A stretch of 64,000 nucleotides of DNA, from the NCBI RefSeq assembly GCF_947500655.1, contig NZ_CANMSK010000013.1, positions 1-64,000 of the forward strand, read 5' to 3'. This DNA comes from an uncultured Psychrosphaera sp. GTDB lineage: Bacteria > Pseudomonadota > Gammaproteobacteria > Enterobacterales > Alteromonadaceae. How positions within the stretch are numbered: position 1 is the first letter of the stretch; the number at the start of each line of letters is the position of its first letter. Below the pieces are notes generated by a model. It was not told the origin of the DNA and made no database searches. It saw only the letters and a program-made list of their open reading frames with translations. Positions 54,838-64,000 of the stretch are shown here, one piece after another. The position numbers were made by a program, and so were the translations under genes.

Positions 54838-56193
54838 CTACCCTGAAATTAATTCTACCGGTGACAGTTTTGACGCCCTACTTGCTGGATATAACGTAGC
54901 AAAATATGCAATAACAAATGCAGTAACCGACACGACTAATACCTGAATAAGTTCTAATTCAGTTGGCAAATAATCAATAAAATACACTTCTCCATCTAAC
55001 GCTTTAACGTTAAATAACTGTTCAATAACAGACAACAATTCTGGGATGGATAAGGTTAACACGACACCCCATAAAATTCCCCAAGCAATGCCTTTAACTG
55101 CGGTTAACATCCCCATCATTACAAATACACGTTTTACAATAACCGGGGTTAAGCCCATGGTTTTTAATATGCCAATGTCACTGTGTTTTTCCTGGATTGC
55201 CATAGTCAATGACGACACAATATTAAAACAAGCTACCGACATCACTAATACCATCACTAAATACATAATGTCTTTCACCATAACAATATCGTTATAAACG
55301 TGACCGTTGGTTCTAAACCAGTCTAAAACATAAACATAATCTTGTAAGCTGCTACCAATTTGGCGGCCTAATACTTGTGCGTCAAATGGGTCGTTCAACG
55401 CCACTTTAACGCCTTCTGCTTGTTGCTCTGTCCAACCGAATTTGTCTTGAATAATAGTTAGCGGCAAATAGACTTGGCCGTAATCCATTTGCCCACCCAG
55501 TTGGTAAATCCCAACTATGTTGGCTTTTAAGTATTTTGGCGCTGCAAGTTTGCCAGAGGACAAGGTATTGGGGATCAGCAATTCAATGTCATCGTGTAAA
55601 GACAAACCTAGTTTATTCGCTAGACCTTGACCTATAACGGCTTCTACTTTATTTGTATCTGCTGACGTTACATCGGTTGATTGCGCTGCGTTTATCCCAG
55701 TAGTGGCGACTGTAACAGGGTTAACTGGTACTTGAGTTAGCCAATGTCCGGCTTTAATATATTTGTGCGTCGCATTAACGCTGGTTTCTAATTTGGCTGA
55801 AACACCGTGAATGATCACCGCTTCCAGATCATTTTGCTGTTGCAGCATGGCATTTACTTTAATGTAAGGTGCCGCACCTACAACATTCGGGTTTTTCAAA
55901 ATGGTTTCTTGGGTTGCATGCCAGTTAGGTAAAGACCCTTGTACCGCTTCATATTCAACATCTGGAACAACGGCTAACAAAGAGTTTTTTAACTCCCGTT
56001 CAAAACCATTCATTATCGATAATCCAATAATCAAAGCAGCAACACCAACACTTATCCCTATTTTTGATGCGCGGTTAATAAATCGAATATATTTATTTTG
56101 AAACGCAGCATGGTAATAACGTTTGGCAAACGTAGCTGCAAGCTTAAAAGAAGCGCTAACAAAAGGGCCAGCTAGTAAATTTAGAGTAGACAT
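54838..56193 (-). CDS. lolE: Lipoprotein-releasing ABC permease LolE
   Basis: A 451-residue inner-membrane permease that, with LolC and LolD, detaches lipoproteins for delivery to LolA. Four membrane helices: one near the N-terminus (GISVGVAALIIGLSIMNGF) and three in the C-terminal FtsX domain (VMVLVMSVACFNIVSSL, MGMLTAVKGIAWGILWGVV, VVSVTAFVIAYFATLYPA). The MNGFERELKNSLLAVVPDVE start of the periplasmic part is closer to LolE than LolC. Third gene of lolCDE, 7 bp after lolD. Confidence 0.9.
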   Translation of the reverse strand: MSTLNLLAGPFVSASFKLAATFAKRYYHAAFQNKYIRFINRASKIGISVGVAALIIGLSIMNGFERELKNSLLAVVPDVEYEAVQGSLPNWHATQETILKNPNVVGAAPYIKVNAMLQQQNDLEAVIIHGVSAKLETSVNATHKYIKAGHWLTQVPVNPVTVATTGINAAQSTDVTSADTNKVEAVIGQGLANKLGLSLHDDIELLIPNTLSSGKLAAPKYLKANIVGIYQLGGQMDYGQVYLPLTIIQDKFGWTEQQAEGVKVALNDPFDAQVLGRQIGSSLQDYVYVLDWFRTNGHVYNDIVMVKDIMYLVMVLVMSVACFNIVSSLTMAIQEKHSDIGILKTMGLTPVIVKRVFVMMGMLTAVKGIAWGILWGVVLTLSIPELLSVIEQLFNVKALDGEVYFIDYLPTELELIQVLVVSVTAFVIAYFATLYPASRASKLSPVELISG

Positions 56194-56200
56194 AATAACC

Positions 56201-56902
56201 TTAACTTATCAAACCATCGTCGAGCTTAATGACTCGATTAAATCTACCAGCCAATTCTAAATCATGAGTCACCACCACTAAACTTGTACCAAACTCTTTA
56301 TTTAGCTGCATAAATAATTTAAATACATGTTCTGCATTTTCCTTATCTAGGTTACCTGTAGGCTCGTCTGCCAATACTAATTTAGGTTTATTGACCAATG
56401 CCCTTGCAATAGCAACTCGTTGACGTTCGCCACCAGATAACTGTGAAGGGTTATGATTTAAACGATGCGACAAACCAACCAATTCTAACAGCTTGGTCGC
56501 TTCTTTATTGGCTTCTTGATTGCTCACACCTTTTATTAAAAGCGGCATAGCGACATTCTCTACTGCGCTAAATTCCATTAACAAATGATGGAATTGATAA
56601 ATAAAGCCCATATTTTCGTTTCTAAACGCAGCGCGTTCGGTTTCGTTTAAGCTAGTAACGTCTTGCCCTAAAATTTTAACCACACCAGATGTTGGATTAT
56701 CTAGCATACCCAATATATGTAACAAGGTACTTTTACCAGAGCCAGATTGCCCCAAGATCGCAATTTGTTCACCTTGGGCTATATCAAGATTCACGCCTTT
56801 TAACACTTGCGTTGTCACCGTGTGCTCTTTAGATTTTGTATCTATTACATCGGCGTATTGCTTTACCACATTTTGGCATTCAACTAACTTCATCTCTGAC
56901 AT
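56201..56902 (-). CDS. lolD: Lipoprotein-releasing ATPase LolD
   Basis: A 233-residue ABC ATPase: Walker [17 protein letters not shown] near residue 49, signature [17 protein letters not shown] near 152, Walker [13 protein letters not shown] and H-loop VVVTHD. Size and sequence fit LolD, which powers LolCE. It lies between lolC and lolE on the same strand, 27 bp after lolC. Confidence 0.95.
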   Translation of the reverse strand: MSEMKLVECQNVVKQYADVIDTKSKEHTVTTQVLKGVNLDIAQGEQIAILGQSGSGKSTLLHILGMLDNPTSGVVKILGQDVTSLNETERAAFRNENMGFIYQFHHLLMEFSAVENVAMPLLIKGVSNQEANKEATKLLELVGLSHRLNHNPSQLSGGERQRVAIARALVNKPKLVLADEPTGNLDKENAEHVFKLFMQLNKEFGTSLVVVTHDLELAGRFNRVIKLDDGLIS

Positions 56903-56929
56903 TTTGTTATTACTCTTTTATTCAATTCG

Positions 56930-58171
56930 TTATTCATAACGTAGTACATCGGCAGGCATTAACTGTGATGCTTTTCTAGCGGGATAAATACTAGCTAATA
57001 ACGCAAGTACAATTGCCAAGCTCACAATATAAAATAACTTCATCCAACTAAAATCAATTGGTAAACCTACACCGGCAACACCCAAAAAGTTAAGACCTGT
57101 GGCATTCATAAAGCCATTCAAATTTAACGTTAAAAACGCACCTAAACCGCCACCAAACAAAGCACCTAAGATCCCGTTGTACGCACCTTGCACAATAAAA
57201 ATATTAGAAATGGTATTTTGTGTCATGCCCAAAGTTTTTAAAATGGCCACTTCGTTCTGTTTTTTGGTCACCATCATTACCAATGCCGACACTATATTAA
57301 AAGCAGCGACACAAATGATTAAGCTCAACATAAACCACATCATGGTTTTTTCCATCTTCACCGCATCAAATAATTTACCGTGAGTGTCGTGCCAATTTTC
57401 TATTTTGTAATCTTCTGCTGGATAATAATCAGCTAACTTTTGCGCGACATCGTTGGCTAAAAACGCATCGTTTAACACTAATCTTATGCCTGCATTATCC
57501 TTTGGTGGTTTTTTCATTAGTCGATTTAAGTCTTGTGAGCGAACAAAAATAAGTTGCTCGTCAATTTCACTTTCAGTTTGAAACATTCCCACAATAGTAA
57601 AAGTACGCTGCGACGGCATGCGCCCTATTGGCGTATAATGGCTGGTTCCGCTGATCATCAACCTAACTTTGTCACCAACTCCCAGCCCATATTCCATTGC
57701 CAAATACTGCCCAACAACGACACCGTATTTAAAGTCCAAAAACTCAGACCAACTACCTTGGGCTAAATGCTCAGTAACGCCTAAAGGGATAGAGTCATTA
57801 CCGCTAATACCTTGCGCCATTACACCTTTTAAATCTGACGGTAATTGCATAATTGCCACCGACTGCACCAAAGGCAACACTTGAATAACATTATTAGTAA
57901 ACTCAGCGCCTTCAACCGTTTTATTAAATTGCGCTACTGTTAATTGATTTTTAGTTTGTTCAGGCTCAATGATCACATGCGGCACCGCACCTAAAATACG
58001 TTGCTTTAAAATACCTTCAAATCCATCCATTACCGACATAACCAAAATCAGCGCTAAAACGCCTAACGCAATGCCCGCCATGGAGAAAAAGGAAATAAAG
58101 CTAATGAATTTGCCATCTTTGGCTGCTTTTGAATAACGTAAGCCGATTTGTAAACTAATTGGAAGGTTCAT
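56930..58171 (-). CDS. lolC: Lipoprotein-releasing ABC permease LolC
   Basis: A 413-residue inner-membrane permease of the LolCDE complex. It begins LPISLQIGLRYSKAAKDGKFISFISFFSMAGIALGV (first helix), followed by a ~220-residue periplasmic domain and three C-terminal helices with TKKQNEVAILKTLGMTQ between them, the loop that contacts LolD. First gene of the operon and paralogous to LolE. Confidence 0.92.
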   Translation of the reverse strand: MNLPISLQIGLRYSKAAKDGKFISFISFFSMAGIALGVLALILVMSVMDGFEGILKQRILGAVPHVIIEPEQTKNQLTVAQFNKTVEGAEFTNNVIQVLPLVQSVAIMQLPSDLKGVMAQGISGNDSIPLGVTEHLAQGSWSEFLDFKYGVVVGQYLAMEYGLGVGDKVRLMISGTSHYTPIGRMPSQRTFTIVGMFQTESEIDEQLIFVRSQDLNRLMKKPPKDNAGIRLVLNDAFLANDVAQKLADYYPAEDYKIENWHDTHGKLFDAVKMEKTMMWFMLSLIICVAAFNIVSALVMMVTKKQNEVAILKTLGMTQNTISNIFIVQGAYNGILGALFGGGLGAFLTLNLNGFMNATGLNFLGVAGVGLPIDFSWMKLFYIVSLAIVLALLASIYPARKASQLMPADVLRYE

Positions 58172-58340
58172 TTAGATTCTATAGAGTTGGTTAAACTTGA
58201 ATTTAGTTAAGTTGCATTTGCCTAAGCAGATAAATTATTTACATTTAATAATTAATTAAGTTTCGATAATATGGTTTTCATTGCTAAAGTACAAGGCATC
58301 ACTTGTGCAAACTTGCTTAGAATAAAACGTAGAGTAAAAA

Positions 58341-58976
58341 ATGACTGACCACGACCTAGAGCTATTTGAAGAATACTTCCAACTAGAGCATCACATTCCA
58401 GTTAACATAAAAGATGGCGGAAGCTGGGACTCAATTCCAGACATGGATAAATTTGACGCTATGATCCCTGCGGCATATAAAATCGCCTCGGAAATGCAAG
58501 GTTTAGAACAAAGCATGTTACGCCCGTTACGACAACTAGGTGACGCTATAGAGCCTTTGGCTGAATACTTAAAAGCACAAAGTCGTAAAATAGACTTGAT
58601 GATGAGCTATGTTTTACAAAGCCAAGATGAAGACGACATCAAATTTAACGCACACTCTTATGGCGGTGGCGGTTTTGTATTCCAATCTGAGCAAGCGTTC
58701 ACGTTAGATAATTGGATACAATGTAAGTTATTTTTTAATGAAGAAGCGGCTGCTGTTTTCTGCTTAGGTAAAATTGTAGCAATACAAATTGTTACTCCAA
58801 GCCAAGACGAATTAGACGGTAAAGCAGAAGCTGATAAAACACCGACCACTTCATACATTTACAAAGTGGTTTTCCACCGTATCCGTGACGAAGACCGCGA
58901 AGTGGTAGTAAGAGCGTCACTGCACCAACAATCTAAGATGTTATTGAACAAAACTAAGCAGAAATCGAATAAATAA
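58341..58976 (+). CDS. PilZ-domain-like protein
   Basis: A 211-residue cytoplasmic protein. It resembles the PilZ-type c-di-GMP-effector proteins found next to lolCDE in other Alteromonadales and Shewanella: an N-terminal helical part (1-90) and a C-terminal beta-barrel with NAHSYGGGGFVFQSEQAFTLDNWIQCKLFF and TSYIYKVVFHRIRDEDREVVVRA. The classical RxxxR and D/NxSxxG ligand motifs are degenerate (NAHSYGGGG-like), so nucleotide binding is uncertain. Divergent from lolC. Confidence 0.7.
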   Translation: MTDHDLELFEEYFQLEHHIPVNIKDGGSWDSIPDMDKFDAMIPAAYKIASEMQGLEQSMLRPLRQLGDAIEPLAEYLKAQSRKIDLMMSYVLQSQDEDDIKFNAHSYGGGGFVFQSEQAFTLDNWIQCKLFFNEEAAAVFCLGKIVAIQIVTPSQDELDGKAEADKTPTTSYIYKVVFHRIRDEDREVVVRASLHQQSKMLLNKTKQKSNK

Positions 58977-59001
58977 CTCTCTAGCCAAACAAGGTACTCT
59001 G

Positions 59002-59925
59002 CTAATTTGAGCTTAATAACTTTTTTGAACTTAGCTGTGAATAATGCTCTTTTGGTGTTGTGCCCATGATGCTTTTAAAGTCTTTAATAAAATGGGCTTG
59101 GTCGTAGTATCCCAACTCAAGAGCCAGTTTTGCCCAGTCTGGTGACTGGGCAGAATCTATTACAGGGTCATAACTTTCAACAGTCGTTAACGCTTCATGC
59201 ATGCGGTATCGGTTAATGACCCATTTAACACTCACGCCAATATATTTTAAAAATAATCTCTGCAAGTGCCGCAACTCTATCTTGTATTTACCGGACACAT
59301 CTGTGACTTTAATTAAGTCTTTGTTAATAGCAATATCAGCGACAATAGCATTAAGTGTTTTGATGTTTTCATCTGGTTTTATATTTTCACCTACGTTAAG
59401 ACTGTTGCTAAATAGCAACTGGTCTACGTAATTAATTTTATCTGTTGCTGTATCTAGCTTTAAAATTCTTTGTTCTACATCTGTTAAATCGTCATTGATA
59501 TTAAATACACTTTTTATATCTAATACTTTATCTGTGATGCTACTTAAGGTTACTCCAGCACGTTCTGCAAAAGAAAAAAAACCAGCAGGTTTAAATTTCA
59601 CGCCAACAATATTGCCACTTTCACTTAATGTATGGCTGTATTTTTGTTTACAAATACCTTGAATATGCGAGTCATTGTTTAAAAAGGTTAAATGCGTATT
59701 AGGATGCGGAATAACATCTTGCTGATGAGAAACCCCAAAAGGTAATTCCCAAGAAATTAACCAATAATGCTCAATATAATCTTGCAAATGATTTTTTGGG
59801 AAATAGGTATTTAACGTAAAGTTATTTTGGAAATAATCTTTATTTAAAATGCCAACAGGCTCAGACATCTTCTGGTTATTCATTTTCGCCACTGTCGTGT
59901 TTTTACAATCAATAAACATTATCAC
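59002..59925 (-). CDS. AraC-family transcriptional regulator (DUF6597-type sensor)
   Basis: A 307-residue regulator with an N-terminal AraC-associated sensor domain (about 35-180, HLQDYIEHYWLISWELPFG, VIPHPNTHLTFLNN, GVKFKPAGFFSF) and a C-terminal double helix-turn-helix (GKYKIELRHLQRLFLKYIGVSVKWVINRYRMHEAL, then ALELGYYDQAHFIKDFKSIMGTTPKEH). The true start may be an internal Met (MNNQKMSE, near residue 15). Divergent from the SRPBCC gene over a 36-bp gap, so it probably controls that gene. Confidence 0.87.
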   Translation of the reverse strand: MIMFIDCKNTTVAKMNNQKMSEPVGILNKDYFQNNFTLNTYFPKNHLQDYIEHYWLISWELPFGVSHQQDVIPHPNTHLTFLNNDSHIQGICKQKYSHTLSESGNIVGVKFKPAGFFSFAERAGVTLSSITDKVLDIKSVFNINDDLTDVEQRILKLDTATDKINYVDQLLFSNSLNVGENIKPDENIKTLNAIVADIAINKDLIKVTDVSGKYKIELRHLQRLFLKYIGVSVKWVINRYRMHEALTTVESYDPVIDSAQSPDWAKLALELGYYDQAHFIKDFKSIMGTTPKEHYSQLSSKKLLSSN

Positions 59926-59961
59926 AAGCTAAGATTAAAAAAAATTAATGAGATAAGTCAT

Positions 59962-60414
59962 ATGAACAAAACGTTATCAACAACACTAAAAGCCGAATTC
60001 CCAATTAGCGCAGAATTACTATGGGAAGTATTAACTCAGTCTACCTATACCAAAGCATACATGTTTAATTGCTCGGTTGAATCAACTTGGATAAAAGGCA
60101 CCCCCATTACTTGGCAAGGTGAATATCAGGGGTATAAAGCATTTCAAAAAGGTGAAATTATAGCCATAACACCAAATGCAAAAATTAAATACTCAACTTT
60201 CGATCCCAATTTTGGCTTAGCAGATGAAGCCAAAAACTATATTCACGTGACCTACCTAATTAAAGAACACAAAGACGGAGACTGCTTAACCTGTTCAACT
60301 TTAGCCATAATTAATGATACGTTCGACGGCAGCGAAGAAAGAATGCAACATGTAATGCAAGGTTGGGAAATGGTGATAGAGCAAATGAAAAAGGTAATTA
60401 AAGATATTCGCTAA
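59962..60414 (+). CDS. SRPBCC/AHSA1-type domain protein
   Basis: A 150-residue START-like protein. N-terminal TTLKAEFPISAELLWEVLTQ and the C-terminal long helix MQHVMQGWEMVIEQMKKVI fit the activator-of-Hsp90 homology 1-like (SRPBCC) ligand-binding fold; the W of TPITWQGEYQG is typical. Ligand unknown. Paired divergently with the AraC regulator. Confidence 0.8.
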   Translation: MNKTLSTTLKAEFPISAELLWEVLTQSTYTKAYMFNCSVESTWIKGTPITWQGEYQGYKAFQKGEIIAITPNAKIKYSTFDPNFGLADEAKNYIHVTYLIKEHKDGDCLTCSTLAIINDTFDGSEERMQHVMQGWEMVIEQMKKVIKDIR

Positions 60415-60429
60415 GAACAAAAATTTGCA

Positions 60430-60452
60430 TAAAAGGCCAGTTAACTGGCCGT
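60430..60452 (-). terminator. Palindromic terminator between SRPBCC and phzF
   Basis: GGCCAGTTAACTGGCC (60435-60450) is a perfect palindrome; on the minus strand it is followed by TTTTATGC, immediately after the phzF stop. The T tract is short, so it is a moderate terminator, and it could work both ways. Confidence 0.65.
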
Positions 60453-61351
60453 TATACAGATACGACTAACGTTCCAATATCATTTGCGAAACCACCTACT
60501 TTAACCTTGCTTACAATGCCATTATCAAGCTCAACCGATGCCGTTATGATTGATTGACAGTTCATTGCCCTGCCCTGCTCAAACACATAATCGTTACCTA
60601 AGGTTAAATGCTCTGAAAGATAACATGCTAACGCACCACTGGCGCTGCCCGTTGCAGATTCTTCCGTAATCCCAAACAAAGGAGCAAAGTTACGACAACT
60701 TGCCGTTATGTTAGTCTGCGTGTTGCTGCTAGGGCTAGCTTTGCAAAGCTCAAAGACATGAAATCCAATAACGTTATGTTTTTTACAAAACGCAGAAATA
60801 AGCTCATCATCTGGTGCTAATAAATCTAAATAACCATAAGGGACCGGAATGATCACATCAGGTAATCCTGTTGAGATAACTTCAATTGGGAGCTGAGTAC
60901 TTTCTAATACCTTAGAATTAATACCAATAAGATCTGAGAGCTCTTTATATAAAAGGCCTTGAGATAAAAAACAATCTAGTTTTTGCGGTAGTTGTTGTTC
61001 CATAACCACTTTACCATCGGACTCTACCACTACAGGCAAGATCCCAGCTTTGGTACGTTGAACATAAGAGCCAACTGTCACAATGCCCTTTTGATAAAGG
61101 CTAGCAAACACAGCGAGCGTAGCATGACCACAAAAATCAACTTCCTCTGTTGTGGTAAAAAAAGAAACCTCAAAATCAACTTTTTCATCGCGAGAAACAA
61201 AGGCGGTTTCTGAATAACCTACCGTTTGTGCAATTTTTAGCTTTTGTTCACTTGATAATTCATCGGCATTAAACACTACGCCTGCAGGATTTCCACCAGC
61301 GCCATTGGCGGTAAAAGAGCTAACTAAAATCACTTCTACATTCACTAACAT
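60452..61351 (-). CDS. PhzF-family isomerase/epimerase-like protein
   Basis: A 299-residue protein of the PhzF family (diaminopimelate-epimerase fold). It has NPAGVVFNADELS, the catalytic-region glutamate in GYSETAFVSRD near residue 47, VDFCGHATLAVFASL near residue 75, and GITEESATGSASGALACYL near residue 227. Family members isomerise or hydrolyse varied substrates; no phenazine genes are here. Its start overlaps the upstream GNAT stop by one base (TAATG), so the two are coupled. Confidence 0.88.
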   Translation of the reverse strand: MLVNVEVILVSSFTANGAGGNPAGVVFNADELSSEQKLKIAQTVGYSETAFVSRDEKVDFEVSFFTTTEEVDFCGHATLAVFASLYQKGIVTVGSYVQRTKAGILPVVVESDGKVVMEQQLPQKLDCFLSQGLLYKELSDLIGINSKVLESTQLPIEVISTGLPDVIIPVPYGYLDLLAPDDELISAFCKKHNVIGFHVFELCKASPSSNTQTNITASCRNFAPLFGITEESATGSASGALACYLSEHLTLGNDYVFEQGRAMNCQSIITASVELDNGIVSKVKVGGFANDIGTLVVSV

Positions 61352-61845
61352 TATCTCCTTAAAAACATTGCTAATTTCTCAATACCGTGAGAAGGCGTAA
61401 ACCTTTTAAACTCAATAAAACCGTGCTTTTCATATAAATTAATCGCGGGTTTATTTACTACTGCAGTTTCTACAACTGCATCAGCAAAGTCACTTTCCTT
61501 TAAAACAAAGCTAATTAATTTACCAGCAATACCTTTTCTAAAGTGGTTAGGATCAACGGTTAAACTACAAATATCTAATGTTTTATTTTTAATGCTTATT
61601 TCAATCACACCGCCAATACACTTGTTTTCAGTACTGGTATTTACAGTACTGTCATTTACCATACATGGATTTACAACAGCCCCATAAAATTGAGTATTTG
61701 AACACATGATATCTTCAACAGTACGAGACAAAGGTGGGAAATCAGTTACACCAATAAGATCAGCTTCAATTTTATAAGAACGTTGAAAGACACTGAAAAT
61801 TTGACGAGCAACACTTTCGTTTACGTTACCAAGTCGTTTTATCAC
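61351..61845 (-). CDS. GNAT-family N-acetyltransferase
   Basis: A 164-residue acetyltransferase. Acetyl-CoA-binding motif A is seen as ICSLTVDPNHFRKGIAGKLISFVL near residue 95 (RKGIAGKL variant of RGxGxA), followed by AVVNKPAINLYEKHGFIEFKRF typical of motif B. Substrate unknown. Overlaps phzF by one base, same strand. Confidence 0.85.
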   Translation of the reverse strand: MIKRLGNVNESVARQIFSVFQRSYKIEADLIGVTDFPPLSRTVEDIMCSNTQFYGAVVNPCMVNDSTVNTSTENKCIGGVIEISIKNKTLDICSLTVDPNHFRKGIAGKLISFVLKESDFADAVVETAVVNKPAINLYEKHGFIEFKRFTPSHGIEKLAMFLRR

Positions 61846-62215
61846 AATAACCTCCGTTAATACCTTAATGTGTAACTTAATTTAATCGCAATATCTTGCC
61901 TTTAAGAGCTTAACGTACCTTCATTCAGATATTGTCGATCAAGCACAAAATCAAACTAAGTTAATGGGGTTAACTAACACCCAAATCAAGAAAACGCCGA
62001 GTTTTAAAAGTTACAATTTTTAAATTCAAATTCGATAATGCACTACATACGTGAAAGTCACCTAAAAACTTAGCAATGGAAAAATGATTATCATATGATA
62101 CAGCCATAAAATTAAGATAATAAACAATCTATTGCCTTTTATAATAAAAAAAGTGCCATTAGTTGTATAAATCAAAGCTCAATAGATGGAAATTGAAAAA
62201 ACGGAGATTAAATAA
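61846..62215. other. 370-bp non-coding region
   Basis: No ORF. It lies between the leftward GNAT/phzF pair and the rightward coiled-coil lipoprotein gene and should hold both promoters. A patch TGATTATCAT near 62085 faintly recalls part of a Fur site but is incomplete. Nothing else recognised. Confidence 0.4.
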
Positions 62216-63100
62216 ATGAACCTTAGAGTCATTAAGTTATTACTAATATGCTTATTTTTAGCGTTAAATAGCGGTTGTACATTTGTATATAAAGCAAAAA
62301 ATATTAATAAAGAATCGACCAAAATCACTAAGCAAATTAATATCGCAGTGAAAAAAGTAGACACAGATTTAGCAAGTTTAAACTCGCTAAAACGTCAACT
62401 GATAACCCAAAAGGAATTAAATCAACAAGCACTGCAACTATTAGAGCAAAAACTTCCCAACTTAGTTGAACTGGCTAAATCAGCAAAGCAAACGGAAATC
62501 AATGTGAATAAATCACAAAACAAACTGCGTGGTTTATTTAAAGGACATAAGAAAGTAACGACTAATTCACAGCTTGGCGAAAAGATAGAACAACAACATG
62601 AGCATAAAACTCAGTTAGCTAGCCAACTAATAGACATTCATAATCAATACGCCGATGAAAGAAAAGTATTAACTGGAGAATTAGCAGACCAAGAAGTTAA
62701 ACAAGTCAGCCTAGTTAAAACCCATAAAAGAGCTGTCAAAAAACTTCAAAAATACAAAACGCAAGCAGTTAAAAAACAAAAGAAGATCAGAGAGCTCAAA
62801 CAACGTCTTTTGAAAAACAATAAAGATATGACTTTAGAGCAAAGAAAAAGCGTTGAGAAAAAAACAGCAGAACTAACAGCCAGCATTGGTTTAACGATTA
62901 AAAAGCTAAACGCAGTTAGCAACAAATATAATGCTTTGATTAAAAAGTATAAAAATAAAAAACCAGCCTGGTCTTACCCTAAAAACGATATATATAACTT
63001 TCAGCTTTATATAGAAAAGACGAAAATTGATTTTGACCAACATCAAACTGAGCTCAACGCAAAACTAGAGGACTGGAACCAATTAATGAACTCTTTTTAG
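62216..63100 (+). CDS. Coiled-coil lipoprotein, unknown function
   Basis: A 294-residue protein with a lipoprotein signal (MNLRVIKLLLICLFLALNSGC, Cys near residue 21). The mature protein is nearly all charged heptad-like helix, rich in K, Q, E and L (for example KQKKIRELKQRLLKNNKD and VEKKTAELTASIG), so it is expected to form long coiled coils at the periplasmic face. No enzymatic motif. Function unknown; possible envelope spacer or scaffold. Monocistronic. Confidence 0.65.
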   Translation: MNLRVIKLLLICLFLALNSGCTFVYKAKNINKESTKITKQINIAVKKVDTDLASLNSLKRQLITQKELNQQALQLLEQKLPNLVELAKSAKQTEINVNKSQNKLRGLFKGHKKVTTNSQLGEKIEQQHEHKTQLASQLIDIHNQYADERKVLTGELADQEVKQVSLVKTHKRAVKKLQKYKTQAVKKQKKIRELKQRLLKNNKDMTLEQRKSVEKKTAELTASIGLTIKKLNAVSNKYNALIKKYKNKKPAWSYPKNDIYNFQLYIEKTKIDFDQHQTELNAKLEDWNQLMNSF

Positions 63101-63231
63101 TTAACAAAATAACAGAGACAACCATCTTACATGCCAATACAAAAGCAAACTAGGATATCCACTAATTGACAACCAAGCATCTGACGTTTAGTCTGCCGCA
63201 ATAAATAAAATGATGTATTTAATACTTTAAA

Positions 63232-63915
63232 ATGGATATGAAAATTATGATGAAAAAAATTATCGCCACTTCTTTATTAATTTTGACTACTGCAGGCGCT
63301 CAAGCCAAAAGTACCGATCAAATTGGCTTTATGAGCGACTATTTATTCCGTGGTATTACTCAAACGGATCACGGTTTTGCCGCTTACGCCCAGACAAAAA
63401 AAACAAATGGCAATGGCTACGGTAAGATATCTTTTATCAATATTGATGCTCCAGACAATGCGGAAGGTATTCCTGTACAAATGAATGTGAGCTTTGGTTA
63501 CAACAGTCAATTTGATGTTTTTAACATTGACCTAGAAGTGATCACTTATAACTATTTGATTGACTCGAGAAGCGATGAGACTGAATTTAAAATAGGTACG
63601 TCTCTTTCAAAAAGTTTAGACATTGCTCTGTACCGTGGTATTAAAAATAAAACCTTATACGCTGAACTCGTTTACGAAAAATATTTAACCAATCGTTTAT
63701 ACCTAGATGCTCATGTGGGTTACGCAACTCAAGATGACTCAGACGACAGCGCACTAGACGCACGTGTAGAGTTAGGTCGTGACTTCCCTGAGTTTTACGG
63801 CATAGATATTTATGTAGCCGCTGACTTTATTACTGACACAACTCCGTATGGTAATAATGGCGACCAAGATGACTCTGAACTGAGTTATGTTTTTGGTGTT
63901 CGTAAAAACTTCTAA
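63232..63915 (+). CDS. TorF-like outer-membrane porin (TIGR02001-like)
   Basis: A 227-residue outer-membrane protein with signal peptide (start of mature part near AKSTDQIG). Family signature: IGFMSDYLFRGITQTDHGFAAYAQTK near the mature N-terminus, then beta-strands and an aromatic-ended C-terminus (YVFGVRKNF). This fits the TorF/TIGR02001 porin-like group. Several Met codons (63232, 63238, 63247, 63250) are possible starts; none has a clear ribosome site. Followed by a probable terminator. Confidence 0.82.
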   Translation: MDMKIMMKKIIATSLLILTTAGAQAKSTDQIGFMSDYLFRGITQTDHGFAAYAQTKKTNGNGYGKISFINIDAPDNAEGIPVQMNVSFGYNSQFDVFNIDLEVITYNYLIDSRSDETEFKIGTSLSKSLDIALYRGIKNKTLYAELVYEKYLTNRLYLDAHVGYATQDDSDDSALDARVELGRDFPEFYGIDIYVAADFITDTTPYGNNGDQDDSELSYVFGVRKNF

Positions 63916-63950
63916 TAATTCTGTAGAACCATTAGCGGAATAAGACTTAA

Positions 63951-63986
63951 GCCGATTTAATGTTGATAACGTTAATCGGCGTTTTT
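63951..63986 (+). terminator. Probable terminator after the TorF-like gene
   Basis: GCCGATT...AATCGGC (63951-63957 and 63974-63980, with a small bulge in the inner part) followed by GTTTTTG, 35 bp after the stop. Confidence 0.65.
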
Positions 63987-64000
63987 GTTGCTATTTGCTA

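Noticed and set aside
62080..62100. Fur box upstream of the coiled-coil lipoprotein gene
   Set aside because: Only one half (TGATTATCAT) is recognisable, in a very AT-rich region; too weak to call.

Overview
The window is AT-rich chromosomal DNA of a marine gammaproteobacterium. Gene content and order point to Alteromonadales, probably Colwelliaceae or a relative: dnaQ with a TIGR03503-type gene, DUF2066 with hda, comEC-msbA-lpxK-ycaR-kdsB, lolCDE, an Oar-like TonB receptor, and a TPR-sulfotransferase. This placement is inferred from gene families; no rRNA is present.

Layout. 1-3.8 kb: tRNA-Asp, a TIGR03503-like membrane protein, dnaQ, rnhA, a GvpU-like gene and a small lipoprotein. 3.9-8.8 kb: a signalling module (FHA/winged-helix protein overlapping a Ser/Thr kinase with TPRs, plus an unknown convergent gene), flanked by two copies of a ~120-bp repeat. 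8.8-12.5 kb: a defence island. It holds a two-gene CBASS operon (CD-NTase and a Cap15-like effector), then a clear integron attC site, then a TIR-like gene. On the other side are a cassette-boundary heptamer, a 22-bp perfect hairpin, a LexA-like box and a possible integrase N-terminal relic. 12.5-34.4 kb: mostly housekeeping genes (serine hydrolase, fumA, pabB, nudL, sdaA, galM, asnB, NIF3, a histone-H1-like protein, ihfA, pheST, flavin reductase, hda, DUF2066, hinT, DMT transporter, pepQ, DTW protein). 34.4-39.9 kb: Oar-like TonB receptor and TPR-sulfotransferase. 40-49.3 kb: hydroxyacid dehydrogenase, tcdA, RluA-type synthase, then comEC-msbA-lpxK-ycaR-kdsB. 49.4-54.7 kb: DUF2062, pyrC, a BspA-like lipoprotein bracketed by a second copy of the pyrC 3' end, and a HlyIII protein. 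54.8-64 kb: lolCDE, PilZ-like protein, AraC regulator/SRPBCC pair, PhzF/GNAT pair, coiled-coil lipoprotein and a TorF-like porin.

The main discovery is at 8.9-11.8 kb. The CD-NTase and Cap15 genes overlap by one base, and the Cap15 stop codon lies inside an attC site whose fold keeps the two diagnostic extrahelical bases. The start side carries the matching crossover heptamer 18 bp before the CD-NTase ATG. The operon therefore looks like a two-gene integron cassette followed by a TIR cassette whose own attC is truncated. A LexA-type box and a KSPFL-encoding stretch about 340 bp away are where a lost intI would be expected. The second structural finding is the pyrC 3'-end duplication around the BspA gene: the copies differ mostly by silent changes, which suggests that one copy came from another functional pyrC.
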